Positions 13,418 to 25,800 of a stretch of 64,000 nt of DNA are shown one piece after another; positions within the stretch are counted from its first letter, which is position 1, and every line of letters starts with the position of its first letter. The stretch comes from Anseranas semipalmata (lineage: Eukaryota; Chordata; Aves; Anseriformes; Anseranatidae). Position numbers and translations under genes: made by a program. The notes under the pieces were generated by a model. The model ran no database searches and was not told the DNA's origin. It saw nothing but the letters and a program-made list of their open reading frames with translations. The stretch lies in the NCBI GenBank assembly GCA_013399115.1, contig VXAA01003327.1:286814-350813 (forward strand), in the 5' to 3' direction.

Positions 13418-13988
13418 TGTACAGGTTTTGCCTGGGATGGAGTTAATAGTCTTCATAGCAATCTCTATGGTACTGTGTTGTGGATATATGGCTGAAATAG
13501 TGTTGATAACACACTGATGTTTCAATTATTGCTGAATAGTGCTTGCACGGTGTCAAGGCCTGTTTCTCATGTTGTCCCACCAGTGAGGGGGCTGAGAATG
13601 CACAAGAAGTTGGGAGGCGAAACAGCTGAGATAGCTAACCCCCACTGACCAAAGAGATATTCCATATCATATAACGCGCAGCTGTAAAAGCTTGGGGAAA
13701 GAACGAAGAGGTGGACCCATTCAGAGTGATGGCATTTGTCTTCCCAAGAAACTGTTATGTGTGATGGGCCCTGCTTTCCTGGAAATGGCCGAACACCTGT
13801 CTGTTGATGGGAAGTAGTGAATGAATTCCTTCTTTTGCTTTGCTTACACATACAGCTTTTACTTTACCTGTTAAACTGTCTTTATTTTAAACCACGAGTT
13901 TTCGCACTTTTACCCTTTTGATTCTCTCACCCATTCCACTGTAGGGGGGACTGAGTAAGCAGCTGCCTACCAGGGTTAACACACAGCA
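13418..13988 (+). mobile_element. Solo LTR of an avian endogenous retrovirus (ERVL-like)
   Basis: A 571-bp element starts TGTACAGGTTTTG and ends in CA. It carries, in order, the blocks of a well-known family of bird LTRs: 'GGGATGGAGTTAAT', 'AGTGTTGATAACACA', 'AGAAGTTGGGAGG', 'AGATATTCCATA', a TATA-like 'GTAAAAGC' near 13684, 'GGCATTTGTCTTCCCAAG', 'GAAGTAGTGAATGAATTCC' and 'GTTAAACTGTCTTTATTTT' near the 3' end. No internal retroviral genes flank it on either side, so it is a solo LTR left by recombination. Flanking pentamers TTCAG (13413-13417) and TTCAA (13989-13993) fit a 5-bp target duplication with one later change, as expected for ERVL-class elements. The class assignment is from memory; that this is an LTR is much firmer. 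Open frames inside it are not genes. Confidence 0.85.
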
Positions 13989-14801
13989 TTCAATAACCCA
14001 ATATACAGCAATATTCCCAGTATTCCCTGATTTTATTATATAATGTAGAGACAGTATTTGAGACTGACACTCAAAAAATTTTCACTGTTATCTGTTAAAA
14101 GCAGTGACAAAGTAAAGGTACTCTGCAGAACAAATACAAAAGCATGACACTTTCTTCAAATTTTTCAAGACACAACAGCAGCTTATTACCAGCACTTGTG
14201 GATTTCTGTTGTGGCATGATTTTGTAAAGAAACATCAGTGCAAAAGCACACTTTGGATATGTTCACCAAAAAACTGTGACATTTGAGTTTCTGACATGAA
14301 ACCCAGTTGCCAGTCTCTGGCAAATGTGAGTTTGGGAAACAATGTTTACCACACGTTTGAAGAAATATGTGTAGCTGGATGTTTGATAAAAGGTTGATTA
14401 ATCTTTTACAGCAATTGCATAATAAGACATCTTGTATTGGTTCACAAAGATCAAAGCTTTAGCTACATTATACACCTTCATTTTAAGTGTTTTAAGATCC
14501 AACTATGAATTGATAAAATCAAACAAAGGCATTACACTTTCTTTTTTCTTATGATCCAAATACAGAGAACCCTTCAAAGATTTGACTTGTAAAATTATTC
14601 ATCCTCCAAAAATCCAAAAACCTTTCCTGTTGGGACTTGCCAAGAAAGAGAAAAAGTCCATCTTCTATCCAAAGAAGTGGAAATTTTGCCAACTAAAATT
14701 TTAGAAACCCTACTGTCAGTGGCAGCCTGCAGTGTTGGTTGGCTGAGATTTCTCTGCCCAAAGAGTACTACATTTTTATTAGACTTTGCTCAGCCATGGG
14801 G

Positions 14802-14807
14802 AAAAAC

Positions 14808-14839
<32 letters not shown>

Positions 14840-14840
14840 C
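14802..14840. repeat. (AAAAC)n simple repeat
   Basis: Four to five AAAAC pentamers grade into AAAC tetramers and a terminal A-run. Confidence 0.9.
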
Positions 14841-15533
14841 TGCTCCCCAGAACAAAGGGCAGAATGAATTGAATGAATTTAAGTAAAGGATTATGGCTCT
14901 TAAAATGAAGGCAGCAAAAAGCAGGCACAATGCTGGTCCTCAGGAGACTGAGAAGATAAACCCACAGAAATAGCTAATGTATATTTGGTGAAGATAAGTG
15001 CCTGTCTGTGAAAGAAGGGTGAGAAAAGCAGAACAATTTGTAGCAGGGCATCACTGGGAGAATTTGAGCATTATATATTAAAGGGAGAAGGAACCTTCTT
15101 TTGTTTCTAGCAAGATAAAAATAAGAACAGTGAACCAGCCTCACTGGTCACTAAGAGTAGGAAACATTCTACCTAATTTTAGCTGCCTAGAAGTTAAATG
15201 ACTAGTTTAAACTTGTCATTTGCTTTCATTTCCATGTCAATAGGGCAGGGTACACAATACCAGAGAGTTACTTGTTTGTCCTTGACAAGGTGGCAAATAG
15301 GATGAATCTCCCTCTGAAGAAGCATGTCTTCCTCCTTTAACCAAAAGGAGCCCAGAAGAGCAGTTTAGACTGCAGCTTTTAAAATGGTGCATATGAACCT
15401 GAGAACACAAGAACAACATCAGCAGAGCATACTGTGCCAGTACCTAGTCTTCAAATTGACCAATTGCAAATTGCAGAGAATACACAACACAAATGCAGTA
15501 ACACCTACCCACAATCCTCCCTACCTCCAGTGA

Positions 15534-15565
15534 TTTGTAGCTCAGGGAATTTGTAGCTCAGGGAA
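15534..15565 (+). repeat. Perfect 16-bp tandem duplication
   Basis: The unit TTTGTAGCTCAGGGAA occurs twice, head to tail and without mismatch, at 15534-15549 and 15550-15565. Identity of both copies suggests a recent replication-slippage event. Confidence 0.95.
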
Positions 15566-18500
15566 TGACCCAGAGACAATGTCTTTGCATTTAATAGCCC
15601 AAGATGGATTTCTTTTCCATGAAGCTGGGTAAGACAAACACCGCTGTGGGTTCACACAAGTGGAAGCATGACTTCCTCCTAGGTATTACCAGGAAAGATA
15701 GTCACCAAATTTGTCTTGTTTATTTCTGTCCTTCTGTGATACTAAATACTTACGAACTTTGGTTTAGCCTGACTGCAACTCACTCTTTTTCACAGATGTA
15801 ATGGCATGTCTTTCAGTAATGTAAAAGTATAGGCGCAAATAATTTTTATTTTTTATTTTTTCCTGATAAGACAAAACTGCACTGCATCTCTTTTTCTCTC
15901 TTAGAATATTGTTTCTCATCATTCTGGACAGGATGCCTTAATCTCTGAATAAACACCTAACCTCTGCCATATTTTCTTTTCTATAAAACACTTGGGTCTC
16001 TATTCAGGCCTTCCACTATCAAAATCATCTTAAATGGAATTTAAGCACATGAGATGTAGCAATTCTGCTTACTTAATGTCAAAGAGAGCCTGGCTCTAGT
16101 GCTACCTACCATCCATCTTAGATTATGTTTCTCAAGATATCTAAACCTCAACTCCTATCCCCAGTTTGAGCTGTAGTGGTGCCTATATTGTAACACTACA
16201 CACCAACAGCTGGAAAACACCTGAACTCTACCTAATTCTGCACAAATTATCTTTCATACACATAAAGAACATTGACTTAAAGTCAGGCAAGCAAAGGATC
16301 TTCCGTATAATTTTTGGTGATTAAAACATTCACAGAAGAAATGTGAATGTCAAACTCTAGTCCTTTCTCACCCTTTAGGGGCTCTTATCTCCCCAGAGTA
16401 ATCTCAAACACACTTTTGGCTTCTTGCTGAAAACGGGTCATGGGAAAGAAAGGATTGCAAGTAAAAGAAGCAGCTATGGGGACTCTGATTCTGTAAAACA
16501 CTGGAAAGGAGGCTTAGCTGAAACTTGTCATTTCTGGTATAGCAACATTTAATTTGGGCAGCTACAGAAGGTAAACAGAATATGATTTGCGGATACCTGC
16601 ATTCTACATAAAGGTAATATGCTATTATTCAAATCACAGAGAAACTTAATCTTTCTCCAGGACTCACTAAATTTCATCCCTCCATTGTCTTCTTTGTCCT
16701 CTGGTACAGTATATTTAGGTGTTCAAATATGTAGATGAGTAAAAGAATACTGCACTAATAATATATAAAGGATACAAAGCCAAGTACCCCAAAAATATAA
16801 TACTGCATTTCTAAGATCACTCATCCAACCTAGTTCTGATTTTAGTGTGTCTTGTTGATTTATTTTTCATAGGCTAAATTCTGATCTTATTCACTGTGTA
16901 AGGCTTGATTGCCATCTGGTAATCAAAGCAAGAATGGATGTTGAAAAGAACTGTTGGTTGAAGAACAGCTCCAGTAGACTTAGTGGTTAGCATCTTCCAC
17001 GGAGGCATTAATCAGTTGATAAAATCATGGCCCAAGATTATAAAAAACTTTGTGTGCAATTATGCATGTAATGCTCCATGCACATCTCTGACATAACATA
17101 AATAAAAAATAGATGATATTCTGTATGCCACCTTATCAGAAGACAAACTTGAATTTTGTGGATAGCCAGTCTAGAGGTCAAATATACAAATCTTCTCTGA
17201 GGCATTATTTTTTTCCCATCAAGAGGGAAATAATAACGTGTGGAAATAATTTTAAAATGTTCTGTGATTTCTGAACAGAGCTTCAAGAGTTTGATATAAA
17301 CAAAAGTTCAAGGTATTCTAATGTGTAGCACCTTAAATGAGAAACTTACGAACATTACAGTTTCCCAAGCAAAGAAGTGTGAAAAAGGGAAGTTGGAGAC
17401 ATTTAAATATCAAAAGATATACAGAGAACAAGCTATACCAGCCACCAGGATCTGACTATGTACAGCATCATGGAGTGTTTATCCCTCTAGAGCTTTTTAT
17501 TTGTCCATTTTCCATACAGAGGGCTGTCTGTTTATGATGGAAATTCAGCCTATTGACTATAGTAAGTAACTGATGAAGCACTTGAAGAGTAGTGTCTTAT
17601 TATGACTCAGAATACATTTTAGGAAACCACTTGCCAAATACTTTATTATTTGTATATTTAGATCAGTGAATTCATCGATTTTAAAACTATTTTAATGAAT
17701 CCTTCTGAAGTTCACAATCTTTTTCTGGTTGCCAAGGACTTGTGTGAAAAACTTCTATCAAATATTGCACATTGGCTCTCTAAGTATAGTAAAGAAGGGT
17801 TATTCTGTAGTGTATGGACAGCTGAAGTTTCTTTTTTCTCCAGTGAGAAACATTCTGCATTTGTTTTCTTACTTCTTACTAAATTATTGAATATATTCCA
17901 TATGTATTTAGTTGATTATTATCTCTGTATAGAGAGACAGATATATAGACAGTTAGGCAGATATATAGATCCTTCCATGTAAAAGACAATACCAACTAAA
18001 ACTTCCTCTGGCAGACAATAATGTGAGAAAAGACATGTCAAAACTGACTTCTCCAGACATTGGAATCTTAGTTAGGTAACTGATTATTTTCTAGTTCATC
18101 GCCCACAGTTATCTACATCTTGCCTTGATCTTCTGCTCCACCTGTTTGTTGTATCCTCACATTGCCCCTAGATTTGAAGTTGAGCAATTATTTCAGGAGC
18201 AGAATATTTCACTGTCATTTGTGAGAAGGATGTTTTCCTCTGTTGGTTTTGTCAGACACTACTGTAATTCAGACAAAATAAAATCAGTAGCTCTTCTATT
18301 CTTTTGTTTTGATTATAATTTTATGTCACTTGTCTAACTGGAATTCCTAATAATGCAGTAAGCAACATGGCTATGCACGATTTTCTGTCTTTTCATGCTC
18401 TCCCAGAGGAGAGGTGTGCAAAGTGGCTTGTTTTGGTAAGATTTTCTTAAAAGTCCTGAAATGACATATGTTACTATGCATTTCTATTAGAGATGAAAAT

Positions 18501-18808
18501 GCTTGTACTTATAACAGATACTGATGAGTTTGTGATCCTTAGTTCCTGAGAGAGGGCTTTTGTTCATTTTTTTGTTTTCTTGTTCGTTTCCTTCCACAGA
18601 ATTAGAAGGCTGAGTTTAAACATTATTACAAAGTTATCCATTGTTCTAGAGGAGTAAATCTCATATATAATGATTCCCATCCACAACTTTAAAGTAGTCT
18701 TAAAATAGCCACAGATTCACCTGAAGATGAGAACTAAAACATTCTCTTAACTTAAGGTGAATGGCATATATGTTTGTGAGGAGGGCAGCCCAAGCTGATG
18801 AGAAGATG

Positions 18809-18833
18809 GACTGCAGTGTTGGTAACTGCAGTC
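18809..18833. repeat. Inverted repeat, 9-bp arms
   Basis: GACTGCAGT (18809-18817) and its exact complement ACTGCAGTC (18825-18833) flank a 7-nt loop. It is too short for a known structured RNA class and may be chance. Confidence 0.6.
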
Positions 18834-20756
18834 TCTTAAACGTTGGAGGCTCTGTGTCCAGTTACATCAACTTGTTGTGGTCTAGATGAAAAGTACCTAA
18901 AGATGTGAACAGCTGATAACAGGTACCACCAATAAACAGACGCTGAAGTTACCTAGCAACTAAAGAGAAAAAGTTTTGCTTGTGCTAGGCTAGATCTTAG
19001 CTAGAGCACTCAGAGATTATGGACCAAATTAATGAGTTGATGAATTGCTGGTAAGTATCTGCAAACAAAAATCCACAAAAGACAAAGAAGACATAAACTT
19101 TCCTGAACGCTTTCTTCTCTCTACTAGCATCACTGACATCTTACTTCATTTTTTTAATATTTATTACTTGCTGATATCTTTTAATCATGAGACTATTTTG
19201 TAGGTAGGAACATTGCTACAGTGAAGGACAAGTAAATGTATTCATCAGCTGCATATTAATACATAGCTTTGGACAGTTCATTTAACAGCTACATGCTTAT
19301 CTAGGGGCTAGTGAGAAGAACAGATTATTATAGGACTTTCCAGATTAGTTGGATTAGTATCCTGCCTTGGCAAACTGAGGTTATATGCTGGGCCACATAC
19401 ACACCTGCAGTGCATTGTAAGTTACTGCTTTTGATTTTCTCTGTTCTCCCAGGGGAATGGGCCTGGAAGGGATCTAGATAATTGCATCCTGCCAGCCTTA
19501 TCTTGTAACCTCATCACATAATCCTGTTATCAAGTTCCCTCTGAAAATGGTTTTTCGCTTCAACTGCTTTTATGAGATGGCTGTTCAGGAATCACATTGG
19601 TGGCTAGGAACACTTTAATATCTAGCTTAATTTGCTCATGGCAAGTTTATACATTTTTGTTGTTGTGGCAATATCAGTTTATATAGACCTTTCACTTTTT
19701 AATGTCTACCATAACCCTGTGTTTAACAATCAATGCCTTTATCTTTGTTTTCAATTTGGATACATGCCTTTTCTTGGCAGCTCAAATGTTCATTGTTGTC
19801 ACACAGTCATCATTCAGTCATTTCTCCTCTCCAACAGAAGTTCCTTGTATCTGAACCCCTAAGAAAGTTTGGTGGTTCATTGGCACAGCCCTTCTCAGTT
19901 TCCCCAGTGTACCTTTCACATTCTCTACCTCCATTCCTCAGAAAAGAAGTCACCACCTTCTGTTGAGTGCCATTGCCCTGCCATTTTCCTGCAAGTCTTG
20001 AAATAAGACATTAGTGCCAATATCTGTTCAAATAAACAGTTTAAAGTGTTTATAAGTGAGCAGGGTATGGTCCTCATCAGTTTTATTTTGTAGGACATTC
20101 TGGAAGACATACCCTTTCAGCAAGCAAGCTACAACACATCAAAATTCCGTAAGGAGTGAAATTTTGATGATATTGTGACCTTGGTGCAGGGAATTTAACA
20201 GGTTGAACACCAATCAATCAAGAGCAGACTGTGTCATTTAAGAATCTCTTAGCATATAGTTCAAGCACCTTAGACTATACTGAGTTTTGTTGACACTGAT
20301 GTAAATCTGCTGCTTTCCCTAAACTTCACAGGCATGACTGTGTTATTTCATTGCTGTTTCTAGAAAATGATGAACCACAGATAAACAAGGCCTTGGATGT
20401 TAGAGCAAATTCAGGATTTCTCTGCTATGATCTTCTCCTATACAAGGCAAAGAAAAGAATAGTTGTAATATACTAGATCAGCTTTCCCCTGCACTGATAC
20501 TAAACCTGGAACTAAAATTTAATATGCTCAAAGACTTCACATTAAGGCACCACAGGGTGTGAAATCAGAATAAGGGTCCATTGTATACAACCAACAGCTG
20601 AGACCCCCACATAGGCACAAATAGTGGAGGGGACCTTTTCATCAATGGATAACTTTCAGTTATCTAAACTTTGTCTTCTTTACACCAGCAGGTGTCCCTA
20701 GCTCCAATCTTTTCTGGTGATGTGGGAGACTAATGCATTGTGTGGAGGAAGTGGGG

Positions 20757-20832
20757 CAAGCTGCTAATCAGAGGAACCCCTCAAGGCATCTGCCACCTGC
20801 TGCCTCCTCCAAGGAGCTCCTCTGATTACTTG
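20757..20832. repeat. Imperfect 76-nt hairpin
   Basis: The arms 20765-20781 and 20812-20828 pair at 15 of 17 positions around a 30-nt loop. After a 4-nt bulge on the 5' side, CAAG (20757-20760) pairs with CTTG (20829-20832). The overall size is similar to a microRNA precursor, but the paired stem (about 19 base pairs) is shorter than usual, so this is a structural observation and not an RNA gene call. Confidence 0.5.
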
Positions 20833-22670
20833 TCTACTAATGCATTCACCTCCTGCATACACGTTATGATTGAAGCTAATGAGTCTACTTGCACGGCCAC
20901 GACAGGCAGAATTTGGCCCAGGCTTTACTACCACGTTGTGTTCTGTTGTGGGCATTATATTAGCACACACTGACTACCTTCTCTAAACTGATTACCTAGA
21001 TTTGGTTTGGTCTGGAGCAAGTTTTTTTTTGACCTCACTGACCTAAAAGCCACTCATGGCATGGTAATGAGTCTGCTGGGCTTCCTCCTATTGCTGCAGG
21101 GCTTGCTGGTAGTTCTTTCCTTGAAAAAACTTAGGTTTTCCATAGTAATCAGGTCTGCACTGTGGATATAATGTTACCTGTTTACTATCCTTACCCATTT
21201 ATTAATCAGATTAGTCCACCTCTGCATTCTTGGCATGACTGAAAAATTTTGAATGATAACAGCAAATGTGTTTCAGCCAACTATTAGTTAGATTGCATTT
21301 TTTAAGTAACATGAAGGAAATATTTTACTCTTTATGATTTTTCTTTCCCAGACAATAATGGCCTATTTATAGGCCAGTGCTGAAAGCAAAGTATAAATGG
21401 GAATATATGCTGTTGGAATATTTCTCTGTCTAAATAACATTACTGGGATCCAGAGGAGTAATAACCTAGGAAATCAATCGGGAAATTTTATAAAAAGTGA
21501 TTCTCATAAAAATTCTTCAGCAAATGTATGAGTCTATTGGATTCCTCTCCTTTACATGCATTCAGCCTTAACAGTTATCACATTTTCAGCTGAGGGAGTT
21601 TGGGCAACTCATTTGGAAACAAAACAGTCATTAAAAATAAATAAAATAAAATAAAATAAAATAAAATAAAATAAAATAAAATAAAATAAAATAATCTGTA
21701 TCACTTTACTATGTGCAGAGTAAGGGTAACTTTTCCTGTCCCATGGTGTCACCCATTAGTGCCTCATGCCATTAATGAAGGCATCAAAAAGTTAATAGCA
21801 AGAAAGTATAAACTAAAATGAGAGCTAGTGGAACCAACGTCAAACCTGAAATGAAAACAAAACATTATTCTGTTGGATCCAGCAGAGTAACATACTTTAT
21901 TACCCAGTCTCACTTTGGACCTCAAACAAGCAAAGGAAAATGCAAAAATATTCAACATTGTCTGTAATCAAGACAACTTTGACATACAGGAATAGTTCCT
22001 CCTCTTCCCACATCTGCAGTTTCTCAATAATGCTTACCTCTCTCCCAGTTAGCATTATCTGCAGAAGAGTCATTTTCTCTGACTTGCTCACTTTGTCTGG
22101 CATGATAACAAATGTTAATCTAACAAGATCAAGACTATCCACTACCCCCAAAAATAAATAAGTAAATAAATAAAGTACTTAATGTGAATAGGAGCTAGGG
22201 ACAGAACAGAGATCAACAACTTTGATGGTTGCAAAACTGCAAAGCAGTGTATGCTGACAGAAGGGAAAAAGTGGAAAAGAAGAAATGAAGAAAACAAATA
22301 AATATGAAGATGAAAAGTCAAGTCCGTTCTGGAGTTTGTCTCACACTTTCTGACACTGTGCTGAGATCTGATTCTTAGTAACTTCTTACCTCTGGACACC
22401 TTTGCAGCTGACACCAGACTGAGGCAGTTTTGACAGCATCTAACCTATATTGATTTTGTATTAATGAGTTTTGCTCAAGGTAGAATATGTTCTAATATGG
22501 CACATTTTCTGTTAAATCTTTTCTTCAAGTGACAGAAAATGTTTTCTTAGCCAAGCATCCATTGGAATAGAATTTAGATTTTCAAAGAAAAACTAAGTTT
22601 TTTTCATGCAAGTGTTTTCTTCCTCAAAGGAACTCTTCCCAAAATTAAAAAGAAAACTAGGAGCTTGTTT
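20833..22670. other. Unique sequence, no gene seen
   Basis: Apart from the AAAAT array and a short AAAT-rich patch at 22148-22173, this is single-copy-looking sequence. Overlapping open frames of 60-90 codons on both strands at 21900-22414 do not resemble any protein I know. Confidence 0.5.
21633..21693. repeat. (AAAAT)n pentanucleotide microsatellite
   Basis: About 12 nearly uninterrupted AAAAT units. Confidence 0.95.
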
Positions 22671-22676
22671 GTTTTG

Positions 22677-22882
22677 TTTTTTTTTTTTTCTAAATTAACC
22701 TTTCCTTTTGCTCTGAAAAAGGAAACGAAAGGAAAGGAAAGGAAAAAGAAAAAAAGAAAAAAGAGAAAAGAAAAAAGAAAAAAGAAAAAAGAAAAAAGAA
22801 AAAAGAAAAAAGAAAAAAGAAAAAAGAAAAAAGAAAAAAGAAAAAAGAAAAAGGAAAAAAGAAAAAAGAGGAGGAAAGGAAA
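22677..22882. repeat. Poly-T followed by GGAAA and AAAAAAG heptamer array
   Basis: A 13-bp T-run (22677-22689) precedes a homopurine block that starts with GGAAA pentamers (about 22725-22745). The block continues as a heptamer array of G plus six A, to about 22870. The heptamer translates with a 7-residue Lys/Glu/Arg period, which explains the long open frames on both strands here. The T-run and A-rich array could fold back on each other. Confidence 0.95.
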
Positions 22883-22889
22883 TTTTAAA

Positions 22890-25800
22890 ACTTAATTTTA
22901 ATTCAAAAACATAAGAGGACAAACCAGTTCAAAGAAATCATGCTCTGACATAAGCTACAGTACACAAACATAATGTTATCAACTCTTTCACAATATTTGG
23001 TATTTTTCTTATGAATCTCAGCACCAAGAAATAAGACAATATGTCATTCATACATTATCAAATATTCCAAGCTTTAATCTTGTGACATAACACTAGAAAA
23101 TATGAAGCAACACACATAAGAGCTCCATAGATTTTACATTTTAGGGTTTGTTTGGTTTGGTTTGGTTTGGTTTTAATCTTACCATTCTTTAGAACGCATC
23201 TCATAACTACAGGGTTTGGCCTTCTGGTTTGGTGTGTTTTGCTTGTGGACAGCATTGAAATGATGACATTTCAAACAGGAAGCAAACTTCTCAATTACTT
23301 TATTTCTAGTGGTAATAACAGAAGCCATTAGAGAGAATGATAAGTGGGAGATATCATATTTGTCTTCTTCACATAGGGAAATTTTCATCAAAGATCATAA
23401 ACATAATTTAGGCCAGCTAAATGTCTTAACATGACCATGCGGAGCATAGAAGAATGGGAACAGTGAATACCATGTAGAAATCTGAGGACAAAGCCGAGTA
23501 GTCCAGCCATGCAGGGGGAACGTGAAGGAGGAAAAGTCCCCCTTTGTATTTTCCTCCTAAACTTGGCCCACTATTTCCATGAGCTATGGTGCTCAGGTGG
23601 AACAGCAGTGTAGAGATGATGCAGCTGTGTACACCTGAGACAGCTGTGTTGGCTCCTATCCTTTCTGTTTCAGTCTCTTCTGCAGACACCAGATGTGTTT
23701 CTGTTTCCACGGGAGGAGGGTAATCACCAGCAGCTGTTTCAAGCACAGGGAGGCAGAGATTTGTTTATTGGTACTAGTCCATAGGCGTTACAATAACTTG
23801 TTGGACATATTTTTTTCCTGCAGAAGCAGAATGGAGAATAAACTTATCGTTTCCATAATGAGCAACAGACTTTCTAAAGCAGAAGCAGAAGCACTGCATG
23901 TCGCACACTCTGAAGAAGCAATTGCTTTCCTTCAGGCTGTGTCATGAATAACCCATCTCAGTTGATGGGGGTCCCCTCCTGATACTCATACAAAAAGAAA
24001 GGAAATAGATCTCAGTGGCAAAACTTCAGGGAGAATTTCAGGGCCTGAAGTTTAAGAAAGAACAAAGGGGATAAAGATGTAGTTTGACTAAAATATTTTA
24101 ATTAGCCTTCATTTCCTAGCTCAATTTTAGTACATTTCAGAGCAATTTTCACTGTGGTTCTCTGACCCACTGTAGACATAAGTCAAATTTTATCCTAAAT
24201 CTTGGCTCGAATAACTGGGTCTTCTCCAAGGAAAGAGTTGGTTTCTACTCAAGTTTGCTTCAGAAACTTCTTCAAGGTACTTCCTCTTTCTAACTTTCCA
24301 AGACTTCCATGGTATTTTCAGGTATTCCTAGTGAAAAGAAACAAGAGACACAGGGACCTAGGTAGAAATCCAGCTGGCTCAATCAGAACCCCTGTGTTCA
24401 CAGGGAGAGCCTGTGTGACTTTTTTCTTCAATCACTGAGGCTCTTTCGAAGAACATTTTCAAATTCTAAAACCTGAGCCCATTTCCAGATGTCTCATTGA
24501 CAGGAAGTTTTACTAGGTTAATACTAGAAATATCTCTTAAAAGTAATCACCACCTGTTCCACCTCCATGAACAGTTCTGAATAGACAGGTAGAAGATAAA
24601 GTAGAAGAACACATAAAACTTTCAATATCTTTATCATTATGATGATGATCTGACAGAGGAAACAACTAAAGAATAAGACAGAAGAAACTTTGAAATAAGA
24701 TGAGAAATAAGATCCTCTTTTAGCCTTTGGCCAAAAGCAAGTCTTTAAAGTCAGTTCATAATTGCACTGGCAACCAGTGGAGACCCTTGTGTATGTCAAT
24801 ACCAACGAGCGATTGTCAATATCTCTGATCAGCAACATTTTGCATCATTTGTAACTTGTATACTGAGTCTAAAGGGAGACTTCTAAGTAAATCATTACAG
24901 CACATTGTAAATGCAGGAACCAGTTTCTCTTAAAATGCTTTAGTAACACTTCATTAATTATATTGAACCTGCAGCCCGAAATTCTTCTCGCTTATATTCA
25001 TCACTTACCACGACCAGTTGTCTATATATTGTCTAAGACACTACTATATCAAGCTGCATAGGCAAATTATACCCCATGGATCTTAGCATAGGGATAGAGA
25101 GCCACAGTTCTTGCTGGCATCAGCAGTTCACACACATCTGAATGTGGCATCTGACAGAAATAGGAACCAAGCAAGGTATGTTAGCAAATACTTTGGTTAA
25201 TAAAGGTAACCAGTTTTTCTTTTCAGGTGTTTCCCACTGATTGACTCGAAATCTCCTGTACTTACTATTCACAATTATTCACTAAGCGATTCTTTGTCTG
25301 CACCTTATTTGCAATCAGTTTTTGTGAGTGAGCAGGAGATCACTTGGGAGCTGAGCAGCTCAGGAGCTGAGCTGCTTTGTTCAGATGGCGCCAGTAGATC
25401 ACATGGCACCGTACCTTTGTTTACTTGATCAGAATCAGGTTACTGATCTTTGGTTACTCAGGGTTATGGTATCCTGTTTGCTTGTGCTGCAGATGCTTGG
25501 AAAGCACTTAAAAACACAAATGAGCAGATGGACAGATTTGACTGGAGGAAAATAGCCCCCAAAAGGGCACAGAAAGCAGCTCTTTGCGTATAGAGAATTA
25601 TTTTGACAAACACTTGCACAGAAGTTAGCCCTCCTGTATGGATCCTGCATCTACCTCCCTTTGTTTTCTGCAGTCAGCCCAGCTACGTTGGTGCAATAGG
25701 ATTAGGAAAGGAAGACAGAAGACAGGTGTGGCAATTTTTGACCAGAAACTGCCGTGTTTCCCAGCAGCGGTTTTCTTCTGGGCATTAGAGGAGGTTTCTA

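Larger units (their letters stand above)
13994..20756. other. Mostly unique sequence, no gene seen
   Basis: Contains an AAAAC-rich tract (14802-14840), a perfect 16-bp tandem duplication (15534-15565), a GATA/CAGA-like degenerate patch near 17930-17975 and a 9-bp perfect inverted repeat (18809-18833). Open frames are all under 100 codons and unrecognised. I see no transposon signature. Confidence 0.5.

Noticed and set aside
23811..23947. Possible exon after a pyrimidine tract and CAG
   Set aside because: The acceptor looks plausible, but there is no donor, no protein similarity and no partner exon.
25349..25376. GAGCTG/CAGCTC stem-loops as a regulatory RNA
   Set aside because: Arms are only 6-8 bp and arise from a short direct-repeat motif, so several alternative pairings are equally good.
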